DNA of 64,000 nt from Bryum argenteum (GCA_037043015.1 CM073322.1:5033601-5097600); one strand, 5' to 3'; positions 35,376-47,833 are shown, counted from the first letter of the stretch. Made by a program: numbers and translations. Notes: a model not told the origin generated them from the letters alone.

Positions 35376-35914
35376 TATAGTTTGTTGGCCTTACCAACTG
35401 CTTTGTACATCTGAATTCAAATGCTGTTGAACTTCTACACTTGAATTATTCTGGGTGTACGCCAGTAGAAACATAAAATTACATCTTTATGTTTTTGAGC
35501 ATTGCGCATCCATATGTCGAATTTTCAGTAGATTGTTCAACACGTATCATTCCGCAATCTGTGAAGTTGAAGTCATCATCAGTTGCAATCAAGGATTACA
35601 ATTTGGCATAACGTTGCAGAAGTAGGAGTTGTGTTCTTGTCAAAACAGTCGTAACCAAAAGAAACCGAAATTGTACTACAGCACCGAGGAAAGTGATGAT
35701 TGCGAGGTGCTTCTGGTGTACAGTGCATCTTGCGCAGATTGGTATCCTTGAATCTGGTATGTATCGTGTCCCTCGCCTGAATGAGTACCCCTTGTTAACC
35801 TTTCGGTCCCCTGAAACTGTAGCGGTTGCATCCACCGTGGAGGCGGCAGTGTCCAAGGAGCTTCTAAGGGCCATACCACATGGGAGGAAAGGCAGTGAGA
35901 TGGAAGTTTCGTAT

Positions 35915-36170
35915 TGGTTCTAATGAGCAAGTGGTTGCCACATGAGAGGAAGAAGGAAGAGTGGCAAGAGTGACATGGAGCAACTTTTTAGCTTTGGATT
36001 TGCTTTGGTTGTTGCTTCGGGATCTACATGGCAATGACATGGCACATGGGAGGCACTTGAAAACTACCAGGCACTAGTGCCTGGAAGTCGACCTGCAGTG
36101 GAGAAAATTCAGGGGAAAAGAGGATAATCGTTGCTACAGCGGCAGCAGGCAGGGGCGGCCTGCCGATGGT
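35915..36170 (+). repeat. Tail-type repeat R, copy 2
   Basis: Direct partner of 19170-19430, here downstream of repeat B. Confidence 0.7.
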
Positions 36171-36323
36171 GTGGCAAATGCCTAAGTTAGTTATGATGTT
36201 GATGCACGGGTTGATTATGTGTCTCAGAATTTCTCATTCTGGGGACGGTTTATAGGTTACAGCTCGCCTAGACTCTTCACCATAGCTCTAATATAGTTTG
36301 AGTAATTTAGTGAGGTACACCAT

Positions 36324-36405
36324 CATCATGGTGTTCGAGTGTATCCTACGGGTGTCCCCTACCTCATCATGGTGTTCGAGTGTATCCTACGGGTGTCCCC
36401 TACCT
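36324..36405 (+). repeat. Perfect 41-bp tandem duplication
   Basis: CATCATGGTGTTCGAGTGTA plus 21 bp starts at 36324 and is repeated exactly at 36365. Lack of any mismatch indicates a recent event, or a possible assembly duplication. Confidence 0.95.
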
Positions 36406-38599
36406 CGTGATCAGTTTTGACATAAATTAACTCAAACCAAGAATGTTGAATGTTTTGGAAAATTGGGATTTATTGTAATTGTCGAAATTATGAAGCCTTA
36501 TTGCTTTATGTAAAAAAAATATACTTGTTGTTTGAAATGGCAAAAATTCAAAACTGAAGTAGGAAAATTTAAAATTTGAGATATAGAAATAAAATTGCTT
36601 TAAATTAAAAATACAACTCATACTTAAACCAAAATAAAAAGTTTTTATCTGAAATCAATACTTATAATATGATAATGGTAAATACTACATCATTGAGAGA
36701 CTCTAGACTCACTTCTCTCTACCTAGATTTGCACAAAGAAATTAGTCAGATTTGCTTCAATGTTTTACAATTGTACCTCCTTGCTCTCTTACGCACAACA
36801 CATACAAAGTCAAGAGCTCCGCTCAACTTCCAAAGGGTATGTGCATTAGTCTATTTGACAACCAACGCGAGAGCAGATGCTACGAGACGAGAAGAAGACT
36901 GTTGTGAAGTGTTCCTCAGTCGAGGAGGAGTGTTGTGATGAGCGACCTCGGAACCTTCTAGAACCTCTTACTTAGATCTTACTCTCTGGTTAGTTCAAGT
37001 TAAGTTAAAGTATATAGTAAAAGTATCGCTCTTGCTTTTTGGTGCTAGACTTTGAATTTAGGGTTATTTTTTCTTTGTTTTTTGCTCGTGATGTCTTAAT
37101 CTCGTTGCTTTTGTTAGATCTCTTTGTTTACTCATGTGTTTCCAGATCCACCGTCGACGTTGCTCATAACCTCCTACTTGATTCTTCACGTTCTTCTGTC
37201 ATTAAAGAAGATCCTTTCTTTGTTCTAATTTAAATTGCTTTCGATTGTTTCGAGCGCTCTTTGTTTTTCAGTTAAAACCCTCGTTCTGATCACCCCTTTT
37301 GACCTATTACAACAAAGACAACCCACCCCAAACAACAAACATGGACAATGATCATTCTTCAAAGTTTTTTATTTTTTATTTTTTATTTTTTATTTTTTTT
37401 TTATTTATAAATTTTTTAAATCCCGGTTAACTCACTGTAGCGCATGTGATGGAGCGTATTTCTCGTCGCTCTCGATATGGTGACCTTTCGAGCGTGTCCT
37501 CACCATTAGTATGACCCCAGAAAACGCTGAAAGGACAAAATAAACATGTTGGTCTAGTTCAAAAATTGTGGTGATTAAATATTGAATCTGTGAACTAATT
37601 TTCAGTGGCAAAGACAAGTGACTTTCACGAAGAAGATGGAGTATGAGATTCATCACACTAAGTATGTAGATTAGTGATAGATGAAGAATAGTGTTAATTG
37701 CAACACTTACCCCAAACACTCATTATCAACATGAATTACTATTAGTGTTGGATTGGGTTTTGTATTAGGGTTAAGGCTGCCTCTAAAGTTTAACATTTTT
37801 CATGTAGATTTGACAGTGAAACTTGCAACATGGATTTGAGAATTAAGGCATGTTCTCTTGTTTCTATTGTGAACATATACTTATACTTTTGAGAGGGATT
37901 TGTAGACTTGATCGTTTTGTGCTCTTGAATGGTTCATTCTTACCGTAGAAGAGGTGGAGGTGGCCACCTTGAGCAAAACTAAGAGCATCGCTTATGGTCT
38001 TCCCCTAAACCTCCCTCCAATCCGATAAGCAAGAGCAACTTCAAATAACCATAACCACCACCTGAAATAACCAAATTCCATGAAACTAAGACCAAAGTGG
38101 CAAAGTGTCTCAAATATTGTAAATGTTGTAAAACTATCTCTTTCATCCTATCCAAGTAGTACAAAAAAATCCATGCACAATGATTGCACTTGAAAATGTA
38201 AATGCAACTTTTTCAATAAGAGACCATGTCAAGGCTTCTTACGCCAACTCAATTCAATGAATTTGTGCCCACATCTATTTAAAGGGCATCAAAAGAGGTT
38301 TTGAAATAAATATTAAGAATCTTGCTTAACAAACCTTATCATGTGAAGGTCTCCATAAGAGCTAAATGTCGATATAGAAAAGTAAGTATAAAGATGCTAG
38401 AGTTAAAAAATAAATTTACACTATTTTTGGGAATTTTTTATGTATTGGTATAGAAAGTGCAGGGCCTTTCTTACATCATAATTTGCAACTTGGATAGATT
38501 ATACAAACCTAGTGGTTATTTGAAAATAGAAGGGAAATTATATCTTATGGCTCTAAACGAAAAGTTTTTAGAGGGCATTGTATATTTCTATATATATAA
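36406..38599. other. AT-rich DNA, no gene recognised
   Basis: Contains a TTTTTATT simple repeat at 37360-37405. The plus-strand stretch 36670-37235 has modest open frames without family resemblance. No bounded element found. Confidence 0.5.
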
Positions 38600-39960
38600 A
38601 AGAACACGATTACCTGCTAGCGATCCTTTGCAGGTTGCCCAACCTGATGCAACCGGTTTTCTTTGTTTGCCCTTGGTGATCCTTCCCGGTAGTAGGGTGG
38701 TTTGCCCATGAGAGTATACACGGTATGAAGAGTTTTGAAGATTTTGAAGGATTTCCGTAGGTGGTACTTGATTGTTATTAAGAATTTATTAAATCTCATT
38801 AACATAACAAGAGTCGAAGGGACAAGGAATGTGGAACATGTAAAATGGAGCAAAGTAAGGAGTAAAGAGGAGATCAAGGGAACATGGAACAAGAACTAGG
38901 AATTGGGCACGGAGAATGGGAACAAAAACAAATAATGAGAACCATGAATGTATGATAGGAACTGGGAACAAATTATGGAAATCGGGAACAAATGATGAAA
39001 CCAAGAAGGGAAATTGGGGGATGGCCGGACGGGGGAGCCGGAATCGGGAAGAAAGGATGGAAACCACGAATGGGAAATTAGAGGTTGGGAGTGATTAGTA
39101 AAATTAAAGTGAATGGGGAACCAGAATAGAACAGAGCAGCTGGGAAGTAGGGATCCATGGAATGAAGGATTTCATAAAATTCTCATAAAGCAAGGAGATA
39201 CAATCAACGAGAGAATCAAGGATGGGGGTCAGTTCTTGAGGAGCACCAAATAAAAAGCTCATTCATCGGGATGAGGGGGAGAAATTAATCAAAGACATGC
39301 ATGGTCATGGCCATTATCAGTTGGTCATGTATACACAACATGAAGAGTAACTGTTCTAAAGATTTTGAAGAGTTCTCTAAATGGTATGTGGTTGTTATTA
39401 AGAGTTTATTAGATCCCAATAATAAAAATACAAGGAGTTAAAGAGACAAGGAATATGGAACATAAAAATGGGAGCAAAGAAAGAGTCACTTGAGGGGAGA
39501 TCAAGGGAACATCGGAGGGGAACCAGGAATCGAGATTAAAGGATAAGAATTACGAAAGGAGGATGAGAACTACTAACAAATAATGAGAACCAAGAACGAA
39601 TGATGGGAACTACATACAAATGATGGAAACTAGGAACAAATGACGGAAACCAAAAAGGAAAGTTGTTGAAACACAAAAGAAATGATGAGAACGGGGAACG
39701 GGCCAAAGCATGGGTAACCTAGAAAAAGGGAACGTAGGACATGCTATAAATCTTTAAAAGTAGAAAGACCATGGACTAGGACATCAAAAGGGCCGATCAA
39801 TTTTTTTTTAAAACATGTAAAAAACTAAAAATTTAAACTCAGGTATAAAAAGAAATACGTAGTTGGAGGATTCTCAATAGGGTATAATTATTTTTTATAC
39901 CTAGGTCTGGATTTTTTACATGTTTTCATAAATTTCAATCTTACCTTTTTGATGTCCGTG
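38600..39960 (+). repeat. Minisatellite-bearing repeat family, two direct copies
   Basis: Copy 1 is about 38690-39110 and copy 2 about 39330-39770. Each has TGAAGAGxxTTTxxAAGATTTTGAAG, then GGTTGTTATTAAGA-TTTATTA, then a purine-rich part built from degenerate 20-bp units like GGGAACCAAGAACAAATGAT. A tail with CGTAGTTGGAGGATTCTCAATAGGGTATAAT lies at 39855-39890 and again near 63950-63985. The same family forms the inverted pair at 62525-63727. No protein is encoded; I do not recognise the family. Confidence 0.75.
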
Positions 39961-41000
39961 TCCGGAGGACACGGGTTAGGACTTGTATTGAATAAATGAG
40001 CCCACCTTATGGCTTCCCTTTTATTGAGAAGGAGATACGCTTCACATTTGATAATCTTAACATGACCAATATGAGGTTTTAAGAGGTGCACCTTTTCATC
40101 GCCCAAGATATCGACTAATGAACCCTAAACTAACCCTAAACCCTAAACTTTGAAGTATGAATAAACGGCATGGATTTTAGTGAAGGTAGCTTTTCTTTTT
40201 GGGTTTTCAAGCATGGGGCAGGTTTTACCATTGTAAAGCAATTATGAGAAATCAAAAACAATATTTTATGAACTTTTTTTTTACATAAGGATGATCTTAA
40301 GATGAAATTTAACAAACTTTGTATCTGGAAGATTTTTGATTCAACTACTTTTGATATCGGATTTTCAATGATATTTCTACAATGAAAAAAGTGAAAAGTG
40401 CATATTTTTTAAGGAGCTATAGCTCCTTCATCCAATTTTGGATTTCAACTTTGTTTTTTGGAGTAGGTTCCAAATAGAGTCTAGTTTGATTGAGAAAAAC
40501 TTTGGCCAAATCAAAGGTGTTTTGAAGAGAAGGCAAGAATTTGAATGCAAGGGGTAAGTTTTAGATTTGGACTCTTCTTCCTTCGTAAATAATTTGGCAG
40601 TTTACCCTTGCAAGGCTAATATTTGTGCCAAGTTTTTTTTTTTTGTGAATCATGTTTGTCCAAGAATGTTTCTGAAATGAGGTTGGACAACTTTGTAGTT
40701 GGTGAATTTTTCATTGCAATATGTTTGTTAATAGCATTTTCACTTTAAAGTCAGAATGTTGAAATTTCGTGTTTTTTTTTAGTACTAATGTGTTATTATC
40801 TTGCAATCTATTAGGCCTCATGGCTCCAAATTTTATCCACATGACCTGCAACAAGTATACAATAAGCTTGTACGATTGAGATTTAGGTAGTTTACCTTCA
40901 ATTTTATCTATGATGCTTTGCAAAAAACTATGTTCCTAGGCTCTGGAGCCCCCTTGGGCGTTTAAAGGTTATCTACAAGACTACAAAGTAGTAGACGGCT
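39961..41000. other. AT-rich DNA, no gene recognised
   Basis: Apart from the short telomere-like patch at 40121-40148 nothing can be assigned. Confidence 0.5.
40121..40148 (-). repeat. Short interstitial telomere-like repeat (TTTAGGG type)
   Basis: AACCCTAAACTAACCCTAAA continues with CCCTAAAC: four units of the plant telomere motif, one imperfect. Such patches can mark repaired breaks or regulatory telo boxes; here no gene is adjacent. Confidence 0.8.
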
Positions 41001-41980
41001 TGGGATCACCTCTTAATGTACAGTGGGATACACTTTGCTTACGGATTCCTCCTGATTGGGAGTATTTGTGAAAAGTTTGAAAGTTGATTGTGAGCTCAAA
41101 AATGATCAGAATTGAAATTCGTAAAGTGGGTGGGAATCACATCAGAGTGTACTACAATACTATGATCAAATATAAATTCTTCTTTGTAATGCAATTTATC
41201 ACATTACGATTACTTTATACACCATCCACCATTGACTGCTTCTACTTTTTGTTTTTTGTTTGATATACATTTCAATTGCAAGTTTAAAACTAGCTTTGGA
41301 AGTTGTTCTTAAGTACTTAGGCACATACTTAAATATTAAAAGGAATATCCTCTCTTGACTTTTTTTGGTGATGAAGTGGTTTCTTATGAGTCTCTAATAA
41401 AAACTCAAAATGGAAATTGAATCTTCTTTTGAACTTGGCAAGAGTAATATAAGAATGTAATTTAGGCATGAGAGTTATTACTCTAATAGCCTCTAACCAT
41501 CCTCCAAGGATATTTGTTGGTCTTTCAAAAACATATGTAATTGTGTAAAAGGCTTTCATATGTTTTGGGTAAAGTTTACTGGTTAGTAGGACTTACTAAG
41601 AAATTTCTCCAAGTGAATATAAAATAAGAGGTATATCAATGATACCACAAATATGTGCCTAAGTACCTCAGGAACAACTTCTGAAGCTAGTTTCAAACTT
41701 GCAATTAAATTGTATATTTTAATAAAACAAAAAGTAGGAGTAGTCTATGGTAGATGATGTATGAAGTAATAGTAATATGGTAAATGAAATTACAAGGAAA
41801 AATTGATATTTTTCATAATATTTTAGTACACTTTGATGTGATTTCAACCGACTTTACAGATTTCAATTCCGATCTTTTTTGAGCTCACAATGAATTGTCA
41901 AACTATTCACAAATACTCCCACTGGGGAGGAATTCGTAAGCAAACTGTACCCCACTGTACAAGTAGACGTGATGTTCCTA
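41001..41980. repeat. Foldback element with inverted arms of about 327 bp
   Basis: The arm 41001-41327 matches the reverse complement of 41652-41980 at an estimated 80-85%. Anchors include TTTGCTTACGxATTCCTCC, GGGAGTATTTGTGAA, TTGTGAGCTCAAAAA, CTACTTTTTGTTTT and GTACTTAGGCACATA. The 324-bp centre has a minus-strand open frame (41559-41329, 76 codons) without recognisable domain. It could be a foldback or long-TIR DNA transposon; target duplications were not identified. Confidence 0.85.
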
Positions 41981-42096
41981 ATTACTTACAAGATTGTTAC
42001 AAGAATTGCAAATACTTACATCAACTTCTAATTGCGCAATCAAAATATTTTTCATAATTATTGTCCATCAATCCATTCTTAGGGACTGCCTAAATT

Positions 42097-42360
42097 AACC
42101 CCTAAAGATCCACAATGTTTTGGGAGCTTGAAATCCCAACATCGACCACTATGTACCAATGCGGGTACGTCCAATATTTTGGAAATTTTTGATAACTTCA
42201 ACCGTAGGATCTTGAAGTAGACTACCATAGGTAGTAGTGTGAAAATTTTCAACCGTTGGATCATCACTCGATGTGAGATCATAACATTTGAAGTTGACTG
42301 TAAATTTTTTTTGGCCTTGACTGTAAAAGCCGAATCGGTGGCCGTGGTCGTTTAGGGGTT
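42097..42360. mobile_element. MITE-like element with AACCCCTAAA ends
   Basis: The left end AACCCCTAAAGATCCAC is the imperfect inverse of the right end GTGGTCGTTTAGGGGTT. The interior is related in minus orientation to sequence near 5140. No clear target duplication was seen. Confidence 0.5.
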
Positions 42361-42839
42361 GAAAACAATATAACAAAAATCAACATTTGCTTTAAATATA
42401 CTAGTATGTCGTCACGGCTTTGCCACACCTATTGAAATACTTTGACCATGCCCCTCTTGTATCTCTGCTAGATTTAAAATTACATTATTTTGTAATTTCT
42501 AGTAATTTGGGAGCTCTAATTACTTGGAGATTCAATATCTTGGGATTCGTCGACTCTATTCGATCGTTGGCTGCACTTCTATAGAAAACTTACTTTTAAC
42601 AATAGCTCATGGGCCCCGGTTTCTAAGATCATAATGTCACTCACGCACTGACTAACAAAACAAACTATCTCCCTCATACAATGAATGTAGTTTTTCAAAT
42701 TGCTCTTCTATAATAAAAAGCAACTTTTGACTCGAACCAAAAAAATAATCTTATAGGATTTATTTGAAGTTAAGCACAGTAAAAAGTACTCACCATTTTA
42801 TTTTTTTATTAGAGGCCTCCCCTTGCAAAAACATCCTAT

Positions 42840-43790
42840 GTGATGCGAAGTGGGAAAAGAGATTGTATGCTTAGTAAATTAGTAAAAGCTCACAATCAAG
42901 TGAATTTCTTATATTTTGTGCAATTGATTTGGTTGCAAAGCTCTAAATAATCCTTTTATTGCATTAGAATTACTTGAAAAAATGTATATTTGTTTTCAAC
43001 TACTTATTATTTTGTCTATCAATCCTCGATTCTGGTAACATAGCGTTATTCCGGTTTTTGGGTGTTTAAACATGGGTTTTAGTGGATTTTGGAATTTAAG
43101 GGAAAGTATTTCTAAATTACCATGTCTTTTGACGATATTTTTTGAATGGCCGTTCCAAAACAACAATGTTTTTGAAGTGTAGTTGAGAAATATTGCGGTT
43201 TGACTACATTCAAAGGTCAAAATCCATAAAAGTGTGATTTGATGGAATTTTTGGTGATAATACAAAAACCGATTGATATTTTTGGAGAACATGCGTAATG
43301 TTAAAAAACGCTTCATTTTGTAAGTATAAATATTTCGGGACTCTAGTTCAGAAGTACGCTTACAAAATGGCATGTTTTAACACGGGACCAATATCGCACA
43401 TTAAGGCTTTGGGAGAATGGCACAAAGAATACCCCCATTTTAACGGAAATGGGTTGTAGATTAATTTTATCCAAGCATGGTATTGATTTTCATGACATTC
43501 AGCGGAATTGATTTCTATGTAACTTCTTCCTATGTATACCATTGCTCGTTCGATATATATACTGAATGAAGTCTACATATATAGTGTTTGTTGTTGTCAT
43601 GTGTAGTATTTACCTATACATAATCCAATTAATACACTATTCTATGATTGCTTGCATCATATTTTTAATATATTATGTGGTGACATATTCTCAAGTGCAT
43701 TCATTCACTTCTTTATTCCAAATTGTTGCATAGAATTGATTAAAAAACTTACCTTCCAAAAAAATGAATCTAATGCAAAAAATTGGAGAC
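42840..43790 (+). repeat. Dispersed repeat, copy 2, carrying a MITE
   Basis: Partner of 6600-7320. The alignment breaks at 43021-43455, which is the inserted MITE, and resumes with AAGCATGGTATTGATTTT, matching CACATGCTATTATTTC in copy 1. Confidence 0.7.
43021..43455 (-). mobile_element. 435-bp MITE, same family as 10402-10836
   Basis: On the minus strand it begins AACCCATTTCCGTTAAAATGG and ends CCAGAATCGAGGATT. The length is 435 bp, identical to the 10402 copy, and the interior has the same ATGCCATTTTGTAAGC-type words. No 4-bp duplication is visible (TATC left, GTAG right), so the flanks have mutated or my boundaries are off by a few bases. Confidence 0.75.
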
Positions 43791-44790
43791 TACTTTACGA
43801 GAAGTATATAAGTATACAATACCCACTTCCAACAACACCTCATGCGACCCGATGCGATGGTGGTTTCACTAATATAATTTCACAAAAGAAAAAAAAAAAA
43901 CACATGCCTTAAATAATAAAGAAGACGTCCCTACTAACCGTAAAGAGTCGACTCTATGGTTTTAAATTTTTTTCCCAAAGCTCTACAATGCCACTAAGAC
44001 ATGTGAGTGTTCAACTTGGAGCAACTTCACCCATACATTGAAAAAGCAAGATTGGACCTTTGGTAGCTTATGAGTATTTACTACCCGACCTTCGGCCCTA
44101 GGCATATAAAAAGTTGATAGCTCTGACAAAATCACTCTTGAACCAAATTATGTTGTCCCCTTTTTTTCACTAATTAAAGAACCGCAAGAATTTTCCTTCT
44201 TACCTTCAACTGAAAACTTACCACTTTATGCACCTTTGGAGCTACATTCACAATTTGGAAGTTTTAAGTAACATACTATTTATGATGATGTGTATGACTA
44301 AAGCTTGGAAGGTTCCAAGAGGAAACGGTAGGTTCACTTACGTTTTAGAGCTTATTTCTATTTATAATCCTTAAAGAGCACTTTCCACTATATGGGTGCA
44401 AAATATTCTCAACTATTGTCTTATTAGTTACTGCAAAACTACATCAAGTGGATCATGTCTTTTGTAATTGGTGGGTCAACAAATAAATTATTGAAGCGTC
44501 AGGGTGTTACTTGGACTTCCAAGTTAGGGTGTACAATCTATCAATCTCTTGTGATACCGTTGTGATAATTTATTTTCTTGCTTTTTTTTTATTGTTGTCT
44601 TGTGTCTTGATTGCAAATTGCACGTCTATTCTTAAACCTTTCAAGTTTCATACAAGTTTAAAAATTAGGTTCCTTTTCATCCTTGTGTGATCTATGTTAT
44701 GTTGAATTCTAAATATGATTTCTTGTTAATTGATTTGATTGCATACTTCACATGTTACAGTAAGCATTTTTTTCTCTTTCTTTTTCGTGT
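43791..44790. other. No gene recognised
   Basis: AT-rich. A pyrimidine-rich stretch ending in CATGTTACAG near 44740-44760 could be an acceptor in front of the decayed gene at 44795. Confidence 0.4.
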
Positions 44791-45474
44791 AACAATGATG
44801 GCGACCAATCCACAATCTGCTAAACCACAAGCGCACAAGAGGTGGCTTGAGTTGGACGAGAAAGATAGAAAGTGGAAGAAGTTGTAGTGCAATCAAGTGA
44901 AAATGTGTGCTTACTACGAGAGTTTAGCAATCGAGGTGAATGAAGTTTGGTGTGCGGAATTGTTTCAATTGCAATTGAACACGTTAATCATACTAGCTCA
45001 CGTGACATCGTAGGTGTAGTCAATGGCAACGAGATCCCATTTTGTAGCGAGCATCTGGAGGAGATGATGCATTATATCATGGACGACATTACCGAAGTTG
45101 AAGAAAGCCTCTGTCCACGCCCTGATTTTGGATCGTCCTTTGAAGTTGATCGAGACGAGAAGGAAATGTTTGATCTTGATGTGATCTCCGAGCTGAGGCC
45201 TATGTAGGGTGTCCGCATTCGAGGTTTGTTTTCCAGCATGTGGTTTTTCACAAAGGTGAAGTTTGTTTCCAAGAGAAAGCTTGAACTTGTGAAGAAAGCT
45301 TGAACTCATCATGCGTGCGGATGCAGGAGAGATTGTGTATTGGGCTCTTATTCTGAAAGTTTCGTTCAAGAAAGTCTTCTAGAATCTGATGAATGATCCA
45401 TGTGCATGTGATAGTGCAATTGGGCCATTTCTTACGAGCTACTCAAAGGAAGAGAAGAGATCTCTCGATTAATT

Positions 45475-46415
45475 GTGAAGAAGAAGTCTCGCCCGGTTGT
45501 GAGGAAGAAATCTCGCTCAGTTGTGGAGGATGACCCTTCCTTGCTTTTGGGGATACCTCTCGCCCGCTTTTGGAAGATACTCCTTCCGCGGCTACGGAGA
45601 ATATCCCTCGCCTTAGTATGGAGGAGATCTCACTTTAGTATGGCGGATACCGTTTGCCCGGATACATAGGAGAATTTTTGCTTCTGTATGAAGGATACTC
45701 TTCGCCCTGTTTTGAAAGATATTTTTTGCCTTGTTGTGGTTCATTACTCTTGCCCCGTTGTGAAGGATAATCTTTGTGCCGCTATAGAGGACACCCCTCG
45801 TGTCGTTACTACTACAATTTGAGGGGGTTTGCAACGTTTTCTTCTCAAACATTGCTAAAGTTCAGCAACGTTTTGGAACTTACTTGAGCAATGTTCTCAA
45901 AAAAATAAGCAACGTTATCTAATCACCAAGCAACGATATTTACAATCTAGTTGAGAACGTTTCTTATTTTCTTGAGAATGTTGCTCAAGCAAGTTCTAAA
46001 ACATTGCTAAACCTGAGCAATGTTTACTCAAAATCAATGTTTGTGGCGTTGCAAACCCCCTCCTTTTTAGTAGTATATAGAGTACACCCGTCGTACCTTT
46101 GACCTTTCTAGAGTACACCCCTCGCACAGCTATGGAGAATACCCCTTGTGCGGCTATAGAAGATATCCCTCGCGTGGGTATAGAGTACACCTCTTGTGCG
46201 GTTGTAGAAAACATCTCTTGTGTGGTTATTAAGGATTCCCCTTATAGAATCCTTGGACTTTTGCGAGATATCCCTCACCATGTTATGGAGGATAATTCTT
46301 GCCTCATTCAAGAGGATACCCTTTGCCCCATTGTAGAGGATAAACCTCACTCCGTTTTGGAGGATAATGCTTGCTTGGTTGTGGAGGATAAATCTTACCG
46401 AGTTGTCGAGATGAG
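45475..46415 (+). repeat. 24-bp coding minisatellite (8 codons per unit)
   Basis: About 14 units at 45475-45806 and about 13 at 46076-46415, on either side of a MITE. The consensus is close to GGATACCCCTCGCCCCGTTG followed by TGGA. Units differ mostly by substitutions while length is nearly always 24, so the frame was kept for long; that suggests former selection as a protein repeat. Confidence 0.8.
45807..46075. mobile_element. CACTA-type MITE, 269 bp, inside the 24-bp repeat array
   Basis: Ends TACTACTACAATTTGAGGGGG and CCCCCTCCTTTTTAGTAGTA; the interior is rich in GCAACGTT/AACATTGC words. It has exactly the length of the copy at 49318-49586. The terminal C/G of CACTA seem changed to T/A, and the 3-bp duplication is not clear. 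Confidence 0.8.
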
Positions 46416-47385
46416 AGCTATTGAGCTAGAGAAACAACAAGACGCCGGGAACGACAAAAGAAACAACAAAATGGTGAGGGGACTCTAGGAAAACGACAAC
46501 GCACTCTTGATGATGTTGGAGTTATTCCCACATGTACAGATGCAAATTCCGAGATTCTTGATGTGGTGGAGAAGTTATTGAAAATCACGGATTGCCGGGT
46601 CCAAAATTAAGCCAATCGTATTATAGTATTGAAAGGCTTGTTGAAAGCAAAAGATAAGGATGATAATGGAGTTAGTTCTAATCGAGAGTACAAAAAGAGT
46701 TGAATGAGAAGAGCCTTGAGATTGCTTACTTGCGTAAGCAATTGGGTGACGTGCGGAACTAGTTGGTAAAGTATTCCAAGCAAAGTGCAATGTACAAGTT
46801 TAAGTCAGAGATATCTTAGGCAAGGGTGAAAAATGTTGAGGTAAGTCTCGAATTTATAAAGGCTGAAAATAAGAAACTAATGAATTTCATGGATCAATCT
46901 ATAAAGACCAATGAGGAAGATGTCCCTCGTATTTAATTAGCACATGATCTAGTTGGTAGTGGTCCTCCGATGAAAATGGATGTAAACGAAGGGACATCAC
47001 ACGAGGAACGCTAAAGACAATCATTTTAAGTTGTATACATATACCCTTTCATGAGTAGTTTGGGAAGATTTTGTACTTAAGTATCATGTTGATTTCTTGT
47101 TGTTGCCAAATAATTTAGATGCCTTGTAATTGTTGTTAAATCTTTCTCAAGTTTATGTTGCATATTGATTATTCAATATATTGTTGGTCATTCAATCTGT
47201 TTATTTGTAATGAGCTTCATAAAAAAACATATCACAATCAAAGTGCTTAACAGTCAGATGGCGGGGACATTACTTATCAATAATAATGAATCAACACAAC
47301 ACTAACTCAAAAAAGCAGTTCACATTTGCAAAACACGAATAGTCAAGTCCCACTCTTCAAAAGTAAAATTAAAAACATGTAATTG

Positions 47386-47833
47386 GTGTAATGTGTGTGC
47401 TGGTGGAAGAGAAGAATCTATTCTTCACCGCTTCTCGGAGTGTGTTTCTGCGAGACGTGCTTGGCAGTGGGCGGTTCATATTATGCACGTTCTGATCAAT
47501 GGTAGGACTGCTGCGGGACCTTGGCAAATGATGTCATGGAAACAAGGTATTTTCTCGGATGCCATCCCTAGGAAGTTTAACCAGGTGAAGCGGGTATGGA
47601 TGGAACTGCGCACCGTTGTGTTGTGGGTGCTTTGGATAGAAAGAAACGATAAGATTTTTAATGGCACTAGCTGGACGCCAGAGGTGGTGTGGTCTGGCAT
47701 CATCGATTACGGAAGAGTAGAGTGGAGCAAGGTCAAACAGAGGAGGATCTCCCATCCTGATCAAGCAGCGAGAGACTTTGACCAATTAGAGATAGAAGGG
47801 GTAGAGGCAAAGTTTTTGCCACCTTCAGGCTAG
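47386..47833 (+). CDS. C-terminal fragment of LINE reverse transcriptase (zf-RVT region)
   Basis: The frame is open across the left junction and reads CNVC-AGGREESILHRFSEC. This is the zinc-binding C-x2-C ... H-x4-C motif found after the reverse transcriptase domain in plant L1 proteins, followed by the usual Trp-rich segment (ARRAWQW, VLWVLWIERNDKIFNG). The stop is at 47831-47833. It has no start, palm or endonuclease domain, so it is a dead fragment of a protein that would have been about 1200 residues, though the remaining part has no mutation. Confidence 0.85.

Larger units (their letters stand above)
32335..35475 (+). repeat. 3.2-kb unrecognised repeat, copy B
   Basis: Direct partner of 19440-22685. 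Identity is patchy: some blocks of 60-100 bp near 33280-33480 are almost identical, while others differ by many substitutions and small indels. It holds the 53-codon frame 32776-32937 and the HMLLEHKHMIVFLSLGDHFW segment (about 33640-33700). After 35475 copy B continues with about 440 bp that copy A lacks, and then with repeat R. Confidence 0.75.
44795..47013 (+). pseudogene. Decayed unknown gene with 8-residue repeats and a coiled-coil tail
   Basis: Fragments of one protein can be followed on the plus strand through several stops and frame changes. The start is ATG at 44795/44798 (MATNPQSAKPQAHKRWLELD). An acidic part follows (45050-45205, with PDFGSSFEVDRDEKEMFDLD). Then comes a 24-bp tandem repeat encoding units like EDTPRPVV (45475-46415), and a lysine/glutamate-rich helical part at about 46690-46960 with KSLEIAYLRKQLGDV and EFIKAENKKLMNFMDQSIK. 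A CACTA MITE splits the repeat array. I do not recognise the family. At least six stops rule out a working gene. The loose repeat array and the regular heptad-like tail would fit a structural or scaffold protein, but this is only inference. Confidence 0.55.

Noticed and set aside
19440..35475. The 3.2-kb repeats as LTRs of a giant retrotransposon
   Set aside because: No TG...CA ends, primer site or retroviral proteins between them, and repeat R lies outside both copies.
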